From assembly GCA_021794015.1 (NCBI GenBank), contig JAJYRQ010000001.1:1-39447 (forward strand): 39,447 bases of DNA, written 5' to 3'. The notes beneath the pieces are model-generated. The model was not told the DNA's origin. It searched no databases and saw only the letters and a program-made list of their open reading frames with translations. Positions 1 through 10,179 of this stretch are shown in pieces. The DNA comes from Deltaproteobacteria bacterium. GTDB taxonomy: Bacteria > Desulfobacterota > Binatia > Binatales > Binataceae. The position numbers were made by a program, and so were the translations under genes. Numbering within the stretch: the stretch's first letter is position 1; every line of letters begins with the position of its first letter.

Positions 1-340
1 AGGGCCTCTCGAAGGGCCGCGCCGCGCTCCCAAATCCTGCTCGACCCGATGAGCCGGAAGGCCGAATCCTGGGAAAGCCGCTCGGCGTCGTTGACATCCT
101 CCCAGCCCGCCAGTCGGCTGTATACCGGCTGCCGCACCAGACCGAGCAGGGGAACTCGATGTTCTTGCCCTGCCGCGAATCACTCAAGTGCCGTTGCATG
201 AGTCCGCTCAAGCTCAGACGTTGATCCAGCTCGCGCACCACAAGCAAACCGCCGTCGGGAGTCACCCGCGAACCCTGGAACGCGACCCGCTGGGAACTGT
301 TGAACGACAGTTGAAAGGGACCGTTTTGCGTCTCACCCAC
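1..340 (-). pseudogene. IS1380-family transposase, N-terminal fragment, frameshifted
   Basis: The minus strand from a GTG at 338-340 reads as the start of an IS1380-type DDE transposase, with the family's N-terminal pattern SFNSSQRVAF, then TPDGGLLVVRELDQRL and SDSRQGKNIEF. Around 149-152 the frame is lost. After a run of four C (minus strand) the matching sequence continues in another frame as LLGLVRQPVYSRLAGWEDVN and DAERLSQDSAFRLIG, which fits one missing base in the C run. A Shine-Dalgarno-like AAGGAGG lies upstream of the GTG. The gene runs off the left edge, so the catalytic residues are not visible. It could be a dead IS remnant, or an intact element with a sequencing error in the homopolymer. 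Confidence 0.7.
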
Positions 341-455
341 CGCCCACCCTCCTTCAAACCACCCCAATCGCATCCAAACCCGCATCCATCAGGGCCTTTT
401 AAGTAGTTTATTACATTGGTAGTCCGCTCGGAAAACGGAAATCCGGGGTTAGAGT
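1..455 (-). mobile_element. IS1380-family insertion sequence, partial (one end)
   Basis: The transposase fragment is preceded on its 5' side by an A/T-richer leader and by a motif near 428-455 containing GGAAAACGGAAATCCGGGG. That motif resembles the terminal region of IS1380-type elements, from memory of the family. The exact inverted repeat and target duplication cannot be fixed because the other end lies outside the window. The element sits just downstream of the mla operon. Confidence 0.4.
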
Positions 456-683
456 TGATTTCGTTCCAGGCGAGGTCGACGCTTGCGCCTTAGCTAGTGC
501 GGCGTATCACAGATCTCTTTAGCGGCGGCGCCTGCTCAGTTCCCCACGAACCAAGCAAATCCGTCCCCGGGACGGCGTTAAGCATCGATCAAATGCTAAA
601 CATATTTCCTGGCGGCCTGAATTCCCGGCTCCAGTTGCCCAGGCGAGGCGATGACTCCGACGGTTGCCGCCTTGCTGCGCGGG
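341..683. other. Non-coding stretch between IS fragment and mlaD
   Basis: No convincing gene is seen on either strand. The left part (to about 455) probably belongs to the IS1380 end. The remainder is of mixed composition and includes an A/T-richer patch near 575-605. It is downstream of the minus-strand mla operon, so it may contain its terminator, but I see no clear stem followed by a T-run. Confidence 0.5.
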
Positions 684-1853
684 CTACGGCGAGTGGTTGC
701 CCGGCGGAGCCGGGAGCGCACTGGCCGGCGGGGCGCTTGCCGGGACAGCGCCTGCACCGGCTGGCGGCGTCTGCTGGCCTTGTCTGAACGGATGGGTGAT
801 TCCGTAAAGGCCGCGCAGGAGCGACAGTCCCCAACCGCTTGAATCGCCGCCCAGCAGTGATTGGGTCTGCCGGTAAAGCGAGGGATCGTTCACCAGCAGT
901 CCGAGCGTCCCCTGTCCGTCGTTGATTTTACGCATCACCTCCGCCAGGTCCTTGCTCGAGCGCGCCAGTTGCTCGGAGGAGCGGTCGAGGTTGTCCATGA
1001 CCCGGGCGGCGTAAGCGCGGTTCTCAACCAGCCGGGGCAAGAGGCCCTGCGCCTGTTCGGCCCGTTCCAGCAGCCGGTTGAGCCGCCGCGTGCTCGCCCG
1101 CGCGTCCGCCACGGAAGCGGAGAGGTTGTCCAGCAGGCGTCTTTGTTTGGAGGTGTCGGCGACCGCCGCGCCCAGCAGTCCCTGGCCGCCTTCGATGCGC
1201 GCCAGCAGGGCGTCGAGATGGCGCGCGACCTGGTCGAGGTTGACCAGCGTGAGGCTCACCTGTTCAAGCGTAAGGGTCTTGCGGCCGGCGCCGCTGGGGC
1301 TGCCGCGGATAAGCTCGCTGATGATGCCGTTGCCCCGGTTGACGGCGTCGAGCAGCGCGCGCAGCGAGTTGGAAATCGCCAGGATGTTGGCCACCATGTC
1401 GTAGGCTCCCGGCTTCTGGAGCAGCGCCTCGTAATCGATTGGGTTGTCGCTTCTCAAGACCGCGCCGGGGGCCAGCGGCGGCGCCGTCAACGCGCCGGCG
1501 GTAAGTTCGACGTACTTGTCGCCCAGAAGACCCATCGACTCGATGCGCGCCTGCGCATCGGCGTGCAAACGCGCCAGCGCCGCTCGCTTCACCCGCAGCT
1601 TGACCACCACGTAGGGAGCGGCCGGGTCGGCCGGAAAACGGGTCGACGTCACCGATCCAATGGTGACGCCCGAGAGCATCACCGGCGCTCCCGGCAACAG
1701 CCCGTTGACCCGATCGAAGTGCGTCTCCAGCCGCTCGGTGGAAGTGAGCGGACCGGGCCCGAGACCGAGCGACTCGATGGCAACGGCGGCAACCAGCAGC
1801 GCGGCCGCGGTAACGATGCCGACTCGTACCGTTGCCTTGCGCGTATCAGCCAT
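684..1853 (-). CDS. mlaD: MlaD/MCE-family lipid-transport substrate-binding protein
   Basis: Periplasmic, membrane-anchored lipid-binding subunit of an Mla-type ABC transporter, which moves phospholipid between inner and outer membranes. A single N-terminal transmembrane helix (about residues 9-29) is followed by an MCE domain (about 35-125) with the typical SGVTIGSV and GLLGDKYVEL segments. A long helical region follows (about 150-330), then a Pro/Ala-rich tail. At 389 residues it is longer than E. coli MlaD (about 180) and resembles the longer MCE proteins of delta-type and related bacteria. The ATG at 1853 (MADTRK) is preferred because it directly precedes the membrane helix; a 16-codon upstream extension has no such support. 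It lies 20 bp behind the ATPase gene in the order mlaE-mlaF-mlaD. No mlaC or mlaB is present nearby. Confidence 0.9.
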   Translation of the reverse strand: MADTRKATVRVGIVTAAALLVAAVAIESLGLGPGPLTSTERLETHFDRVNGLLPGAPVMLSGVTIGSVTSTRFPADPAAPYVVVKLRVKRAALARLHADAQARIESMGLLGDKYVELTAGALTAPPLAPGAVLRSDNPIDYEALLQKPGAYDMVANILAISNSLRALLDAVNRGNGIISELIRGSPSGAGRKTLTLEQVSLTLVNLDQVARHLDALLARIEGGQGLLGAAVADTSKQRRLLDNLSASVADARASTRRLNRLLERAEQAQGLLPRLVENRAYAARVMDNLDRSSEQLARSSKDLAEVMRKINDGQGTLGLLVNDPSLYRQTQSLLGGDSSGWGLSLLRGLYGITHPFRQGQQTPPAGAGAVPASAPPASALPAPPGNHSP

Positions 1854-1873
1854 GGGCAAGTCCTTTGGGCCGT

Positions 1874-2614
1874 CTAAAGCGCCGCATGGAGGAACTCGCA
1901 CATCAGTTGGTCCCGGCTGGCGCGTGCCTGCTCGGCGGTGCCGGCAAACCGGATGCGGCCGGCGTCAAGCAGGGCAAACCGGTCGCCGATGGCGAAGGCG
2001 CTGCGCAGATCGTGCGTTACCACGACCGAGGTAAAGCCGAGCTGTTTTTGCAGGTTGCGGATGAGCTGGTTTATCTTTTCGGCGACCAGCGGGTCCAGCC
2101 CGGTGGTCGGTTCGTCGTAAAGCACGGCCCGCGGCTCGAAGGCCAGCGCGCGCGCCAATGCCACCCGCTTTTGCATGCCGCCTGAGAGCTGGGAGGGATA
2201 AAGCGCCTCGCTGCCCTCCAATTCGACCAGGGCAAGCAGTCGTGCCACCCGCCGGCCAAGCTCATCCTCGTCAAGCCGGGCATGCTCGCGCAGCATGTAG
2301 CCGACGTTCTCGAAGACGGTGAGCGAGTCGAACAGCCCGCCCAGTTGAAAGACCATCCCGACCTGTTTGCGCACCTCGAAAAGCTGGTCCTCGTTAAGGC
2401 GGTTGAGCAGCCGCGCGCCGACCCAGACCTCTCCCCGGTCCGGCTTGAGCAGGCCGTTTAAGTGGCGCAGCAGCACGCTCTTGCCTTGCCCGCTTACTCC
2501 CAGGACGACCACGGTCTCGCCCTCGGCCACGTCGAGATCGACGCCCCGCAGCACGGGTTTGCCGTCGAACTGCTTTTCCAGCCCGCGCACCCTGATGAAC
2601 GCCTGCGGTGCCAT
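1874..2614 (-). CDS. mlaF: Mla-type ABC transporter ATP-binding protein
   Basis: Cytoplasmic ATPase that energises the MlaE permease. Visible motifs are Walker A GVSGQGKS (39-46), Q-loop Gln90 in VFQLGGLFDSLTV, signature LSGGMQKR (143-150) and Walker B VLYDEPTTGLDP with D167/E168. The QLGGLFDSLTVFENV and LSGGMQKRVALARA patterns are characteristic of MlaF rather than of general importers. The length of 246 residues is normal. The ATG at 2614 shares its A with the TGA of mlaE (TGATG), showing translational coupling; a GTG one codon earlier is also possible. Confidence 0.92.
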   Translation of the reverse strand: MAPQAFIRVRGLEKQFDGKPVLRGVDLDVAEGETVVVLGVSGQGKSVLLRHLNGLLKPDRGEVWVGARLLNRLNEDQLFEVRKQVGMVFQLGGLFDSLTVFENVGYMLREHARLDEDELGRRVARLLALVELEGSEALYPSQLSGGMQKRVALARALAFEPRAVLYDEPTTGLDPLVAEKINQLIRNLQKQLGFTSVVVTHDLRSAFAIGDRFALLDAGRIRFAGTAEQARASRDQLMCEFLHAAL

Positions 2615-3369
2615 CACAAGAAAAGGAAAAGCTTGGTGAGGAAAAAGTCCAAGACCAGCACGCTTACCGCCGAGGCGACAACCGCCGAGGTCGTGGCTCG
2701 CCCCACGCCGTCGGCGCCGCCCGTGGCGTTGAGCCCCTTGGCACAGGCCACTATCGAGATGATATAGCCGAAAAACGCCGCTTTCCCAAGGCCGCTCAAC
2801 AAATCGCCCAGCGTCATGTTCTGCAGCAGCGAGCGATAGAAAAAGCCGCCGCTAATCCCCAGCTCGCTAATCGCCACCACCAGACCGCCCGCGATTCCCA
2901 CCGTGTCGGCCAGAATTGTCAGCACCGGCAGCATCAGCACCGTCGCCAGCACCCGCGGCACGACCAGCTTCTTGACCGGACTGGTCGCCAGCGCGCGCAT
3001 CGCCTCGATCTGCTCGGTAACCTTCATGCTGCCCAGCTCGGCGGTTATTCCCGCGCCCACCCGCGCGCCGATCATGAGCGCGGTCAGCACCGGACCCATC
3101 TCGCGCAGAAGCGAAAGCCCCATGATCCGACTGATGTAAATCTTGGCCCCAAAGCGCTCGAGAAAACGGCCCATCTGGAGCGCCAGCACCATCCCGCTGA
3201 AAATCGCGGTAAGATTGACAACGCTGAGCGAACGCACCCCGACGTTATCGAGTTGCTCAAGCAGCGGCCTAAGCTCAAAGGGGCGGCGAAACAGGTAGCG
3301 GAAAAACTCCCGGCTAAGCAATGTCACCTCGCCCACCTGGGCGAAAAAGCGCCCCGACCAGCCTTGCAT
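2614..3369 (-). CDS. mlaE: MlaE-family lipid ABC transporter permease
   Basis: Inner-membrane permease of the Mla phospholipid transporter and first gene of the mlaE-mlaF-mlaD operon. The 251-residue length is typical. It shows hydrophobic segments around 45-70, 85-110, 140-180 and 225-250, the family segment LREMGPVLTALMIGARVGAG, and the glutamate-containing ELGSMKVTEQIEAM that follows it. A GAGGGG Shine-Dalgarno-like sequence lies about 6 bp before the ATG. The gene is divergent from the gamma-glutamylcyclotransferase-like gene with only 57 bp between the starts, so the operon promoter must lie in or around that interval. Confidence 0.92.
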   Translation of the reverse strand: MQGWSGRFFAQVGEVTLLSREFFRYLFRRPFELRPLLEQLDNVGVRSLSVVNLTAIFSGMVLALQMGRFLERFGAKIYISRIMGLSLLREMGPVLTALMIGARVGAGITAELGSMKVTEQIEAMRALATSPVKKLVVPRVLATVLMLPVLTILADTVGIAGGLVVAISELGISGGFFYRSLLQNMTLGDLLSGLGKAAFFGYIISIVACAKGLNATGGADGVGRATTSAVVASAVSVLVLDFFLTKLFLFL

Positions 3370-3426
3370 CTCAACCCCTCATGCCACCCGTCAGCCGCGC
3401 AACCGCGCCCCGTCGAGTGAACCGAC

Positions 3427-3943
3427 ATGACCGCAGTTGGACCAACAGAAAAGCTTTTCGCATATGGCTCGCTGCTCGACCCGGCGCTGCGCCGCCGGCT
3501 GCTCGGCCGAACCGTCACGACTCTGCCCGCCCGTCTCAGCGGCTTCGAGCGCCGCCGCGCTCGCCACTGCTACCTGGTCAAGCGGCGCGGCGGCGCCGTC
3601 GAGGGCCTGGTGCTGGCCAACCTTGACGGGTGCGAGCTTGAGCGGCTGGACGCCTACGAGGAAGTGCCGCGCCTGTACCGGCGCCGGCGCTGCAAAGTCG
3701 TTGCGCCGGGCGCGCGCCGGGCAATTCCCTGCTGGGTCTACCTGGCCGCGCCGGCGCTGCTCGCCGCCCTGGCCCGAAAGCGCGGGCCGCGGCCGACCAA
3801 GGCCCCGGCCGGGCCGCCGCTTGGCAGGCGGCAAGTTTCGTCGGGCCTCGCGGGAAAGCCGGCGCCCGACGCGTCGCGGTCGCCCGGGGAGACCGGCGGC
3901 CGGGCTGAGCCGCGTGCACGGTTTGGGGCAGGACACGTGAGGG

Positions 3944-3954
<11 letters not shown>
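3427..3954 (+). CDS. Gamma-glutamylcyclotransferase-fold (AIG2-like) protein
   Basis: The N-terminal 120 residues match the GGCT/AIG2 fold. FAYGSLLDP (residues 11-19) is the substrate-loop signature. LDAYEEVPRLYRR (74-86) carries the acidic residue, E78 or E79, that serves as the general acid/base in this family. Such enzymes release 5-oxoproline from gamma-glutamyl compounds; the substrate here is unknown. Residues from about 125 to 175 are a basic, Pro/Arg/Gly-rich low-complexity tail not expected for the family, so the true end of the fold is probably near 120. The stop lies inside the 3' end of the convergent response-regulator gene (11-bp tail-to-tail overlap). Confidence 0.8.
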
Positions 3955-5365
<1,411 letters not shown>

Positions 5366-7057
5366 CGCTGATTGCGGCTCCTGCCTTGAGCGGGAAGGTG
5401 AAAACCACCGTGGTTCCCCGTCCGGACGGGGTAGGCCCGATTGCGATTGTGCCGCCGTGACTCTCGACGATCGCCTTGGAGACGAACAGGCCGAGCCCGA
5501 TACCCTCGCGCTTGGTGGTGAAGAACGGCTCGAAGATGTGGGGCGCAAGCTCGGGGTCGATTCCCTGGCCGCTGTCGCTGAAGCTGAGGCGCGCCTCGCG
5601 CTCCTCTTCGGCGAGCGCGATCCGCAGCTCTCCGCCCTCGGGCATCGCGGCAATCGCGTTGGCGATCACGTTTAGAAAACAGGCGTGCAGCTTTTCAGCA
5701 TCCACGCTCAGCACCGCCGCGCGCTCCCATCCTTCCAGGTGGACCGCGATCCCCTGGCTTTTCAGCTTGGAGTCCGACAGCGCCAGTACCGCCTCGACCA
5801 CCGCCCTGAGATCGGTCGGGGCGGGCCGAATCTCGATCGGCCGCCCGTAGTGAAGGAAGCTTTCGACCAGTTCCGAGAGGCGGCGCACCTCCTGCTTCAT
5901 GACGCCCACCTGGCGCAGGAAGTGCTCCTGGTCGCTCCCTGCCGCCAGCACTGGCGCATAGCGCGCGCGAAACTGGTCGAGCGCCAGGCTTAGAAAGTTG
6001 AGCGGGTTCTTGATCTCGTGGGCGAGCGCCCCGGCAAGTTGGCCGAGCGCGGTGAAGCGCTCGAGCCGGTTGAGTTCCGCTTCGCGCTCGCGCGCCCGGC
6101 GCAACTGGCGCACCATCTCGTTGAAGCTGCGGGTCAAAAGGCCGATCTCGTCGCGCCGGCGCGCCTCCGGCACCGGCTCCAGACCGTGCTCCACCACCCC
6201 TTGCGCGGCCGCCGCCACCGCATGCAGCGGCGTCACGTAGCGCTGCGCCAGAATGAAGGAAAAAATCAGCCCGATGGCGAAAATTCCAAAGGCCACGCTC
6301 AAGAGATAAAGCTGGTACTTGCGCAGCGGACGCCCGAAGTCCTTGAAGTTCGCAACCACCTGCACGTAGCCCATCAGATGGTCCTCGACCTGCACCGGGA
6401 TGACGTAGACCGTCGTCGCCTGATCCAGCGGGTCCAGCCGCAGCCCCGGTATCGGTATCGGGTAAGGCCTGCCCCCGCCCAACTCCACGTCGGTAACCGA
6501 GCCGAGCGAACCCGGATTGAGCGCCGCTCCGATAAGGCTCGGGTTCGAGCTGTTGATGATGAGTGCCTTGCTGGTGGCGATTGACACCTCCAGCCCCTTG
6601 CGCTTTAGGCTCTGCACGTAGCTTTGCAGGCGGTTGCGATCAAGATTGCCGACCGAGGTAAGGTACTCGACGCTTATCTGAATCGCGCTGGCGAGGTCGC
6701 GGACGTTCTGGCGCGTGGTTTCGATCACTTGCTCCTGGGTGGTCAGGCTAACTATAAGCTGGGCGCCGAGCGTGAGCGCCAGCATAATGGTCATCAAGGC
6801 CATCAGCTTGGCCTTGAGATTGAGGGCGGGAACTCGCAATTTCATTGCTATGCTACGAGGCGACCCGGCGGTCGCGGCGCCTGCCGGCGCGACCGCTCTG
6901 GTGCCGGCGGGCTTGCCCGGCCGGTCCGGGCGCGCGAAGCCTGCCTCGCCCAGCATCGCTTGCCGCGCCTTGAGCCGCGCCCGACATAGCCGTAGCCAGG
7001 AGCCGGGTCAACCTGGCCTCCCAATCCGCCCGGTCTGCCGGCTGCCCCAGTAACCCT

Positions 7058-7660
7058 TCAGCCGGCTTTCTGCTGCGCTCTGCGCGCTACGACCAGCCGC
7101 GCAACCCAGGCAGCGCACGCCAGCGCGATCAGCGCCCAGGCCAATTTTTCGAAGCCGCCGACATAGCGCAGCCCTCGGTCCAACTGGCCGCCGAGAAAAT
7201 AGCCCAGCGCAAGGGTGACCGGCACCGAGACCATCGCGCCCAAACAATCATACCAAAAAAACCTGCCCGGGCTGACCCCCAGCGAACCCGCCGTAAGGGA
7301 AACCAGCGCTCTCACCCCGGCCAAAAAACGGGCATAGAGGATCGCCAGATGGCCATGGCGCGCCATAAAATCCTTCATGCGCGCGACGTACTGTCGCGAG
7401 CCGCGGCCGCCGATGTAGTCTACCAGCCCGGTTCCGAAGCGCCGTCCCAGCAAGAACAGCGATCCATCCCCCGCCAGAACGCCGGCCAGGGAAACCGCCA
7501 GCGCCAGAGGCCATCGCATCACTCCCCGGTGTACCATAAAGCCCCCCGCCAGCAACGCCACCTCTTCCGGAATTGGCAGCCCCAGGCCGCAGAGCGCCAG
7601 TACCACGAACAGCCCCACGTAGCTCAGATGGGTCAGATACGCGGCGACGGTTGCGCTCAA
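7058..7660 (-). CDS. DedA-family inner-membrane protein
   Basis: A 200-residue integral membrane protein of the DedA/SNARE-associated family. It has the N-terminal LCGLGLPIPEEVALLAGG segment (the acidic, proline-containing re-entrant motif), GDGSLFLLGRRFG, and the conserved RFLAGVRALVSLTAGSLGV segment with its basic residue. DedA proteins act in envelope homeostasis; some are undecaprenyl-phosphate or phospholipid scramblases. The start is a TTG whose bases overlap the TGA of the upstream gene (TTGA), indicating coupling. It is the last gene of a four-gene minus-strand cluster and is directly paired with a PCYCGC protein. Confidence 0.9.
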   Translation of the reverse strand: MSATVAAYLTHLSYVGLFVVLALCGLGLPIPEEVALLAGGFMVHRGVMRWPLALAVSLAGVLAGDGSLFLLGRRFGTGLVDYIGGRGSRQYVARMKDFMARHGHLAILYARFLAGVRALVSLTAGSLGVSPGRFFWYDCLGAMVSVPVTLALGYFLGGQLDRGLRYVGGFEKLAWALIALACAAWVARLVVARRAQQKAG

Positions 7661-8097
7661 CTGGAACGCCCGAAGCGCGCGCGCAGGATCGATTGGACCT
7701 GTTCCACTTGCACCCCCTGGCGCGCCAGCCGGTCGGCGGCAAGCACCTCTGCCAGGCAGATCGGGCAGTGCGCGCCATGGTCGTCACGGTAGCAGTCGAG
7801 CAGGCTGTTGTGCCCCAACTCCCGGTCGCATCCGCAGTAGCAATGAAGCTGGGCCAGGAGGGCCGGGTCGCGCGCGGCAATTTCATAGGCGCGGCGCGCT
7901 TCGCCCTTGAAAAGCAAAGGATTCAGGGTGAGCCGGGTCTTTTGCGGCTCCCCGGCAGCGCCAGCCACGCCCGGCCGGCTCTCAGCCCCGCTGCGGGCCC
8001 GCTCTTTGGTGACGATTAGTGCGGCCACGACCAGCGCGACGACGGCGGCAGCGGCGGCGATCATCGGGGCTGGCCGCTTTGCAGAGGGGTCGTTCAT
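7657..8097 (-). CDS. Membrane-anchored PCYCGC-motif protein
   Basis: A 146-residue protein with one N-terminal transmembrane segment (about 12-30) and an extracytoplasmic domain. That domain carries the HCYCGC cluster (C86, C88, C90), C102 in DCYRDDHGAHCPICLAEV, H107, H110, C111 and C114. The pattern identifies the PCYCGC family (Pfam family named for the motif), whose biochemical role is not established; the Cys/His density suggests metal or thiol chemistry outside the membrane. An excellent Shine-Dalgarno (AAAGGAG, 7 bp spacing) supports ATG 8097. It overlaps the DedA gene by 4 bp and follows the Nudix-like gene by 26 bp. Confidence 0.8.
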   Translation of the reverse strand: MNDPSAKRPAPMIAAAAAVVALVVAALIVTKERARSGAESRPGVAGAAGEPQKTRLTLNPLLFKGEARRAYEIAARDPALLAQLHCYCGCDRELGHNSLLDCYRDDHGAHCPICLAEVLAADRLARQGVQVEQVQSILRARFGRSS

Positions 8098-8123
8098 CGG
8101 CTTGCTCCTTTGTGACGGGGCGG

Positions 8124-8852
8124 CTACAGCAGCGCTATTACCCTGGGAGTTCTTTCGCTGAAGGCATACAACGCGGCCGGCCGGTGGCGTCCGCGCCGCG
8201 TGGCGGGGAGCCTGCGCAGCAGTCCCGAGGCCATCAGGCGGCGGCGAAAGTTGCGCCGGTCCAGCTTGCGGCCCAGGACGGCTGCGTAAAGCCGCTCCAA
8301 CTCTGCGAACGTAAACCCGTCCGGCAAAAGGTTGCAGGCCACGTTGGTATACTCAAGCTTTCCTCGCAGCCGCTCCAACGCGACCTGGGCCACGCGCTCA
8401 TGATCATACGCAAGCCGCGGCAGCTCCGAAACACCATACCACCTGCCTTGCCGGTACTTGGCGCAGGCAGCCCCGGCCACCTCGGCCGCGGCAGTCAGCG
8501 CCAGGTAAACCACCGACACCACATGGCCGGCCGGATCGCGTGTGGGGTCGCCAAAAGTGAAAAGCTGCTCGAGGTAGGCGTCGCGAAGACCGGTCGAAGC
8601 GCGAAGCTCCCGCCGCGCCGCCTGGTCCAAGGTCTCGCCCACCCGCATCAGGCCGCCGGGAAAGGCCCAGCATCCGCCGCCGGGGCCTCCCGCCGGTTCC
8701 ACCAGAAAAGCCTTGAGCGTGGCTTCGTGGAAGGCAAACAGCACAACGTCCACGGCAACCCGCGGAGTGTAGACCGCCCCGGCCCGGCGCGCGCCGGCTC
8801 GACGGGTTGTTGGACTGGCCCTGCGGTTATCGCCCTCGGCCACTGGGGGCAT
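8124..8852 (-). CDS. NrtR-like Nudix-domain transcriptional regulator
   Basis: A 242-residue protein. An N-terminal Nudix fold (about 30-160) is followed by a winged-helix domain (about 165-240) with LYAAVLGRKLDRRNFRRRLM and a basic wing, RRGRHRPAALYAF, as in the NrtR family of ADP-ribose- or NAD-responsive repressors. The Nudix box (67-89) keeps G67, E73, R81-E82 and G88, but the two metal-binding Glu of REUxEExGU are Ala85 and Ser86. It is therefore probably a ligand sensor rather than a hydrolase. ATG 8852 is preferred; an upstream extension would run into the ABC ATPase gene in another frame. It sits 34 bp downstream of that gene. No NAD-metabolism gene is in the window, so the regulated target is unknown. 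Confidence 0.8.
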   Translation of the reverse strand: MPPVAEGDNRRASPTTRRAGARRAGAVYTPRVAVDVVLFAFHEATLKAFLVEPAGGPGGGCWAFPGGLMRVGETLDQAARRELRASTGLRDAYLEQLFTFGDPTRDPAGHVVSVVYLALTAAAEVAGAACAKYRQGRWYGVSELPRLAYDHERVAQVALERLRGKLEYTNVACNLLPDGFTFAELERLYAAVLGRKLDRRNFRRRLMASGLLRRLPATRRGRHRPAALYAFSERTPRVIALL

Positions 8853-8886
8853 GGTTCTGTCTCGGGAGCTCAGGCCGCCAATTCTT

Positions 8887-9945
8887 TCAGCGATCCTCGC
8901 CGTCGACGAGCCGCAACTCGATCTCCGTCCCGAGCGCCGGCGACTGCGCTGCGGGCTCTGTTCCCGCGAGAACCAGCCGCAATTCCAGGACCAGGGCGAC
9001 GGCCAGGTCAACCGACTCGTTGCCGCGCTCGACGGCTACCAGCCGGCCGCTTAAGCGCGGGGCGCCGGCGCGCCCGCCGGTTTCGGCTGTGTCGGCCGTT
9101 TGAACCCGGCGGGCCTCGACCCTGAGCACGGCGTCGTCGCTTAGGTCGGCGAGCCCGGCCTCGAGCGACTTTCGCGGCAGCTCGAGCGCGATCCGTCGCG
9201 GCGCAGGCTCGGCCGCAGCTCCGGCACGCAGACTGTCGGGCGGGGTGCCGTAGCGGACGAAGCGACCGACCGTCTCGGAAACCGGATGGGAAAAAACCTG
9301 CCGCGGGGTGTCCACCTGCAAGAGACGGCCCCCGATCAGCACTGCGACGCGGTCGCCGAGACCAAGCGCTTCGCCGAAGTTGTGGGTGACGTGCAGGGTC
9401 GTGGTGCCAAGCTCGCGGTGCAGCTCGCGCAGGGTCCCCTCAAGCATGTGGCGCGAGCGCGGGTCCAGCGAAGCCATCGGTTCGTCTAAGAGCAAAAGCG
9501 TCGGGCTGGCGGCCAAGGCGCGCCCCAGCGCAACCCGCTGGCGCTCGCCGCCGCTTAGCCCCTCGGGCATCCGATCCATCAGGGCTTCGACTTGCAGCAT
9601 CCGGGCAAGCCGCGCCAGTTCCACCGCCGGTTGTCGCGCGCCGCGCCGCTGCGCGCCATAGCCCAGGTTCTCGCGCACGTTCAGATGGGGGAAGAGAAGG
9701 CCGTCCTGGTAGAGGAAGCCGACGTTGCGCGCTTCAGGACTTTTTCGGGTCACGTCGGTTTGGTTCATCAGTACCCGCCCCCGCTCGACCTCGCGCAGCC
9801 CGGCGATCGCTTCGAGCATCAGCGTCTTGCCAGCCCCGGTAGGCCCGACGACAGTCAGGTACTCTCCCTGCTCCACCGCCAGCGAAAGCGGTCCGAGCGC
9901 GAAGCTGCCGGCGCGAACTTCCACGTTGTCCAGAGCAAGACTCAT
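8887..9945 (-). CDS. ABC transporter ATP-binding protein, molybdate/tungstate type, without adjacent partners
   Basis: A 352-residue importer ATPase with Walker A GPTGAGKT (34-41), Q-loop Q80 in FLYQDGLLFPHLNV, signature LSGGERQR (130-137) and Walker B LLLLDEP (D154/E155). A C-terminal extension (about 230-352) is of the TOBE/MOP size found in ModC, WtpC, CysA and PotA. The short GPLSLAVEQGEYLTVVGPTGAGKT start and FLYQDGLLFPHL are closest, by eye, to the molybdate/tungstate ATPases. No permease or binding protein is adjacent in the 10 kb on either side. The neighbours are an NrtR-like regulator, a PCYCGC protein and DedA. Sulfate or other small-anion transport remains possible. Confidence 0.82.
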   Translation of the reverse strand: MSLALDNVEVRAGSFALGPLSLAVEQGEYLTVVGPTGAGKTLMLEAIAGLREVERGRVLMNQTDVTRKSPEARNVGFLYQDGLLFPHLNVRENLGYGAQRRGARQPAVELARLARMLQVEALMDRMPEGLSGGERQRVALGRALAASPTLLLLDEPMASLDPRSRHMLEGTLRELHRELGTTTLHVTHNFGEALGLGDRVAVLIGGRLLQVDTPRQVFSHPVSETVGRFVRYGTPPDSLRAGAAAEPAPRRIALELPRKSLEAGLADLSDDAVLRVEARRVQTADTAETGGRAGAPRLSGRLVAVERGNESVDLAVALVLELRLVLAGTEPAAQSPALGTEIELRLVDGEDR

Positions 9946-10179
9946 GACGCCGCCGTCATCTTAGCACGCCCCCTTGCCGCAATTGGCCGGCCCGGGGGTC
10001 CAGCCGGCCGGAGTTCCGTTTCGCACCCCACGGACGGTCACGGCACACCCATCCGCCCGGCCTGCGGCGGACCGGGTGCGTCTTGCGAAGCGGGCCGGTT
10101 GCGACCTATCGAGAAACGCACGCCCGGGAGAAAGTCCCTCACCGAGCCATGGCAGGCCATCCTCGGCGGCCGGGCCGCC

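Noticed and set aside
861..1877. Long plus-strand open frame (338 codons) opposite mlaD
   Set aside because: It is the antisense shadow of a clear MCE-family gene in high-GC sequence, with no family similarity of its own.
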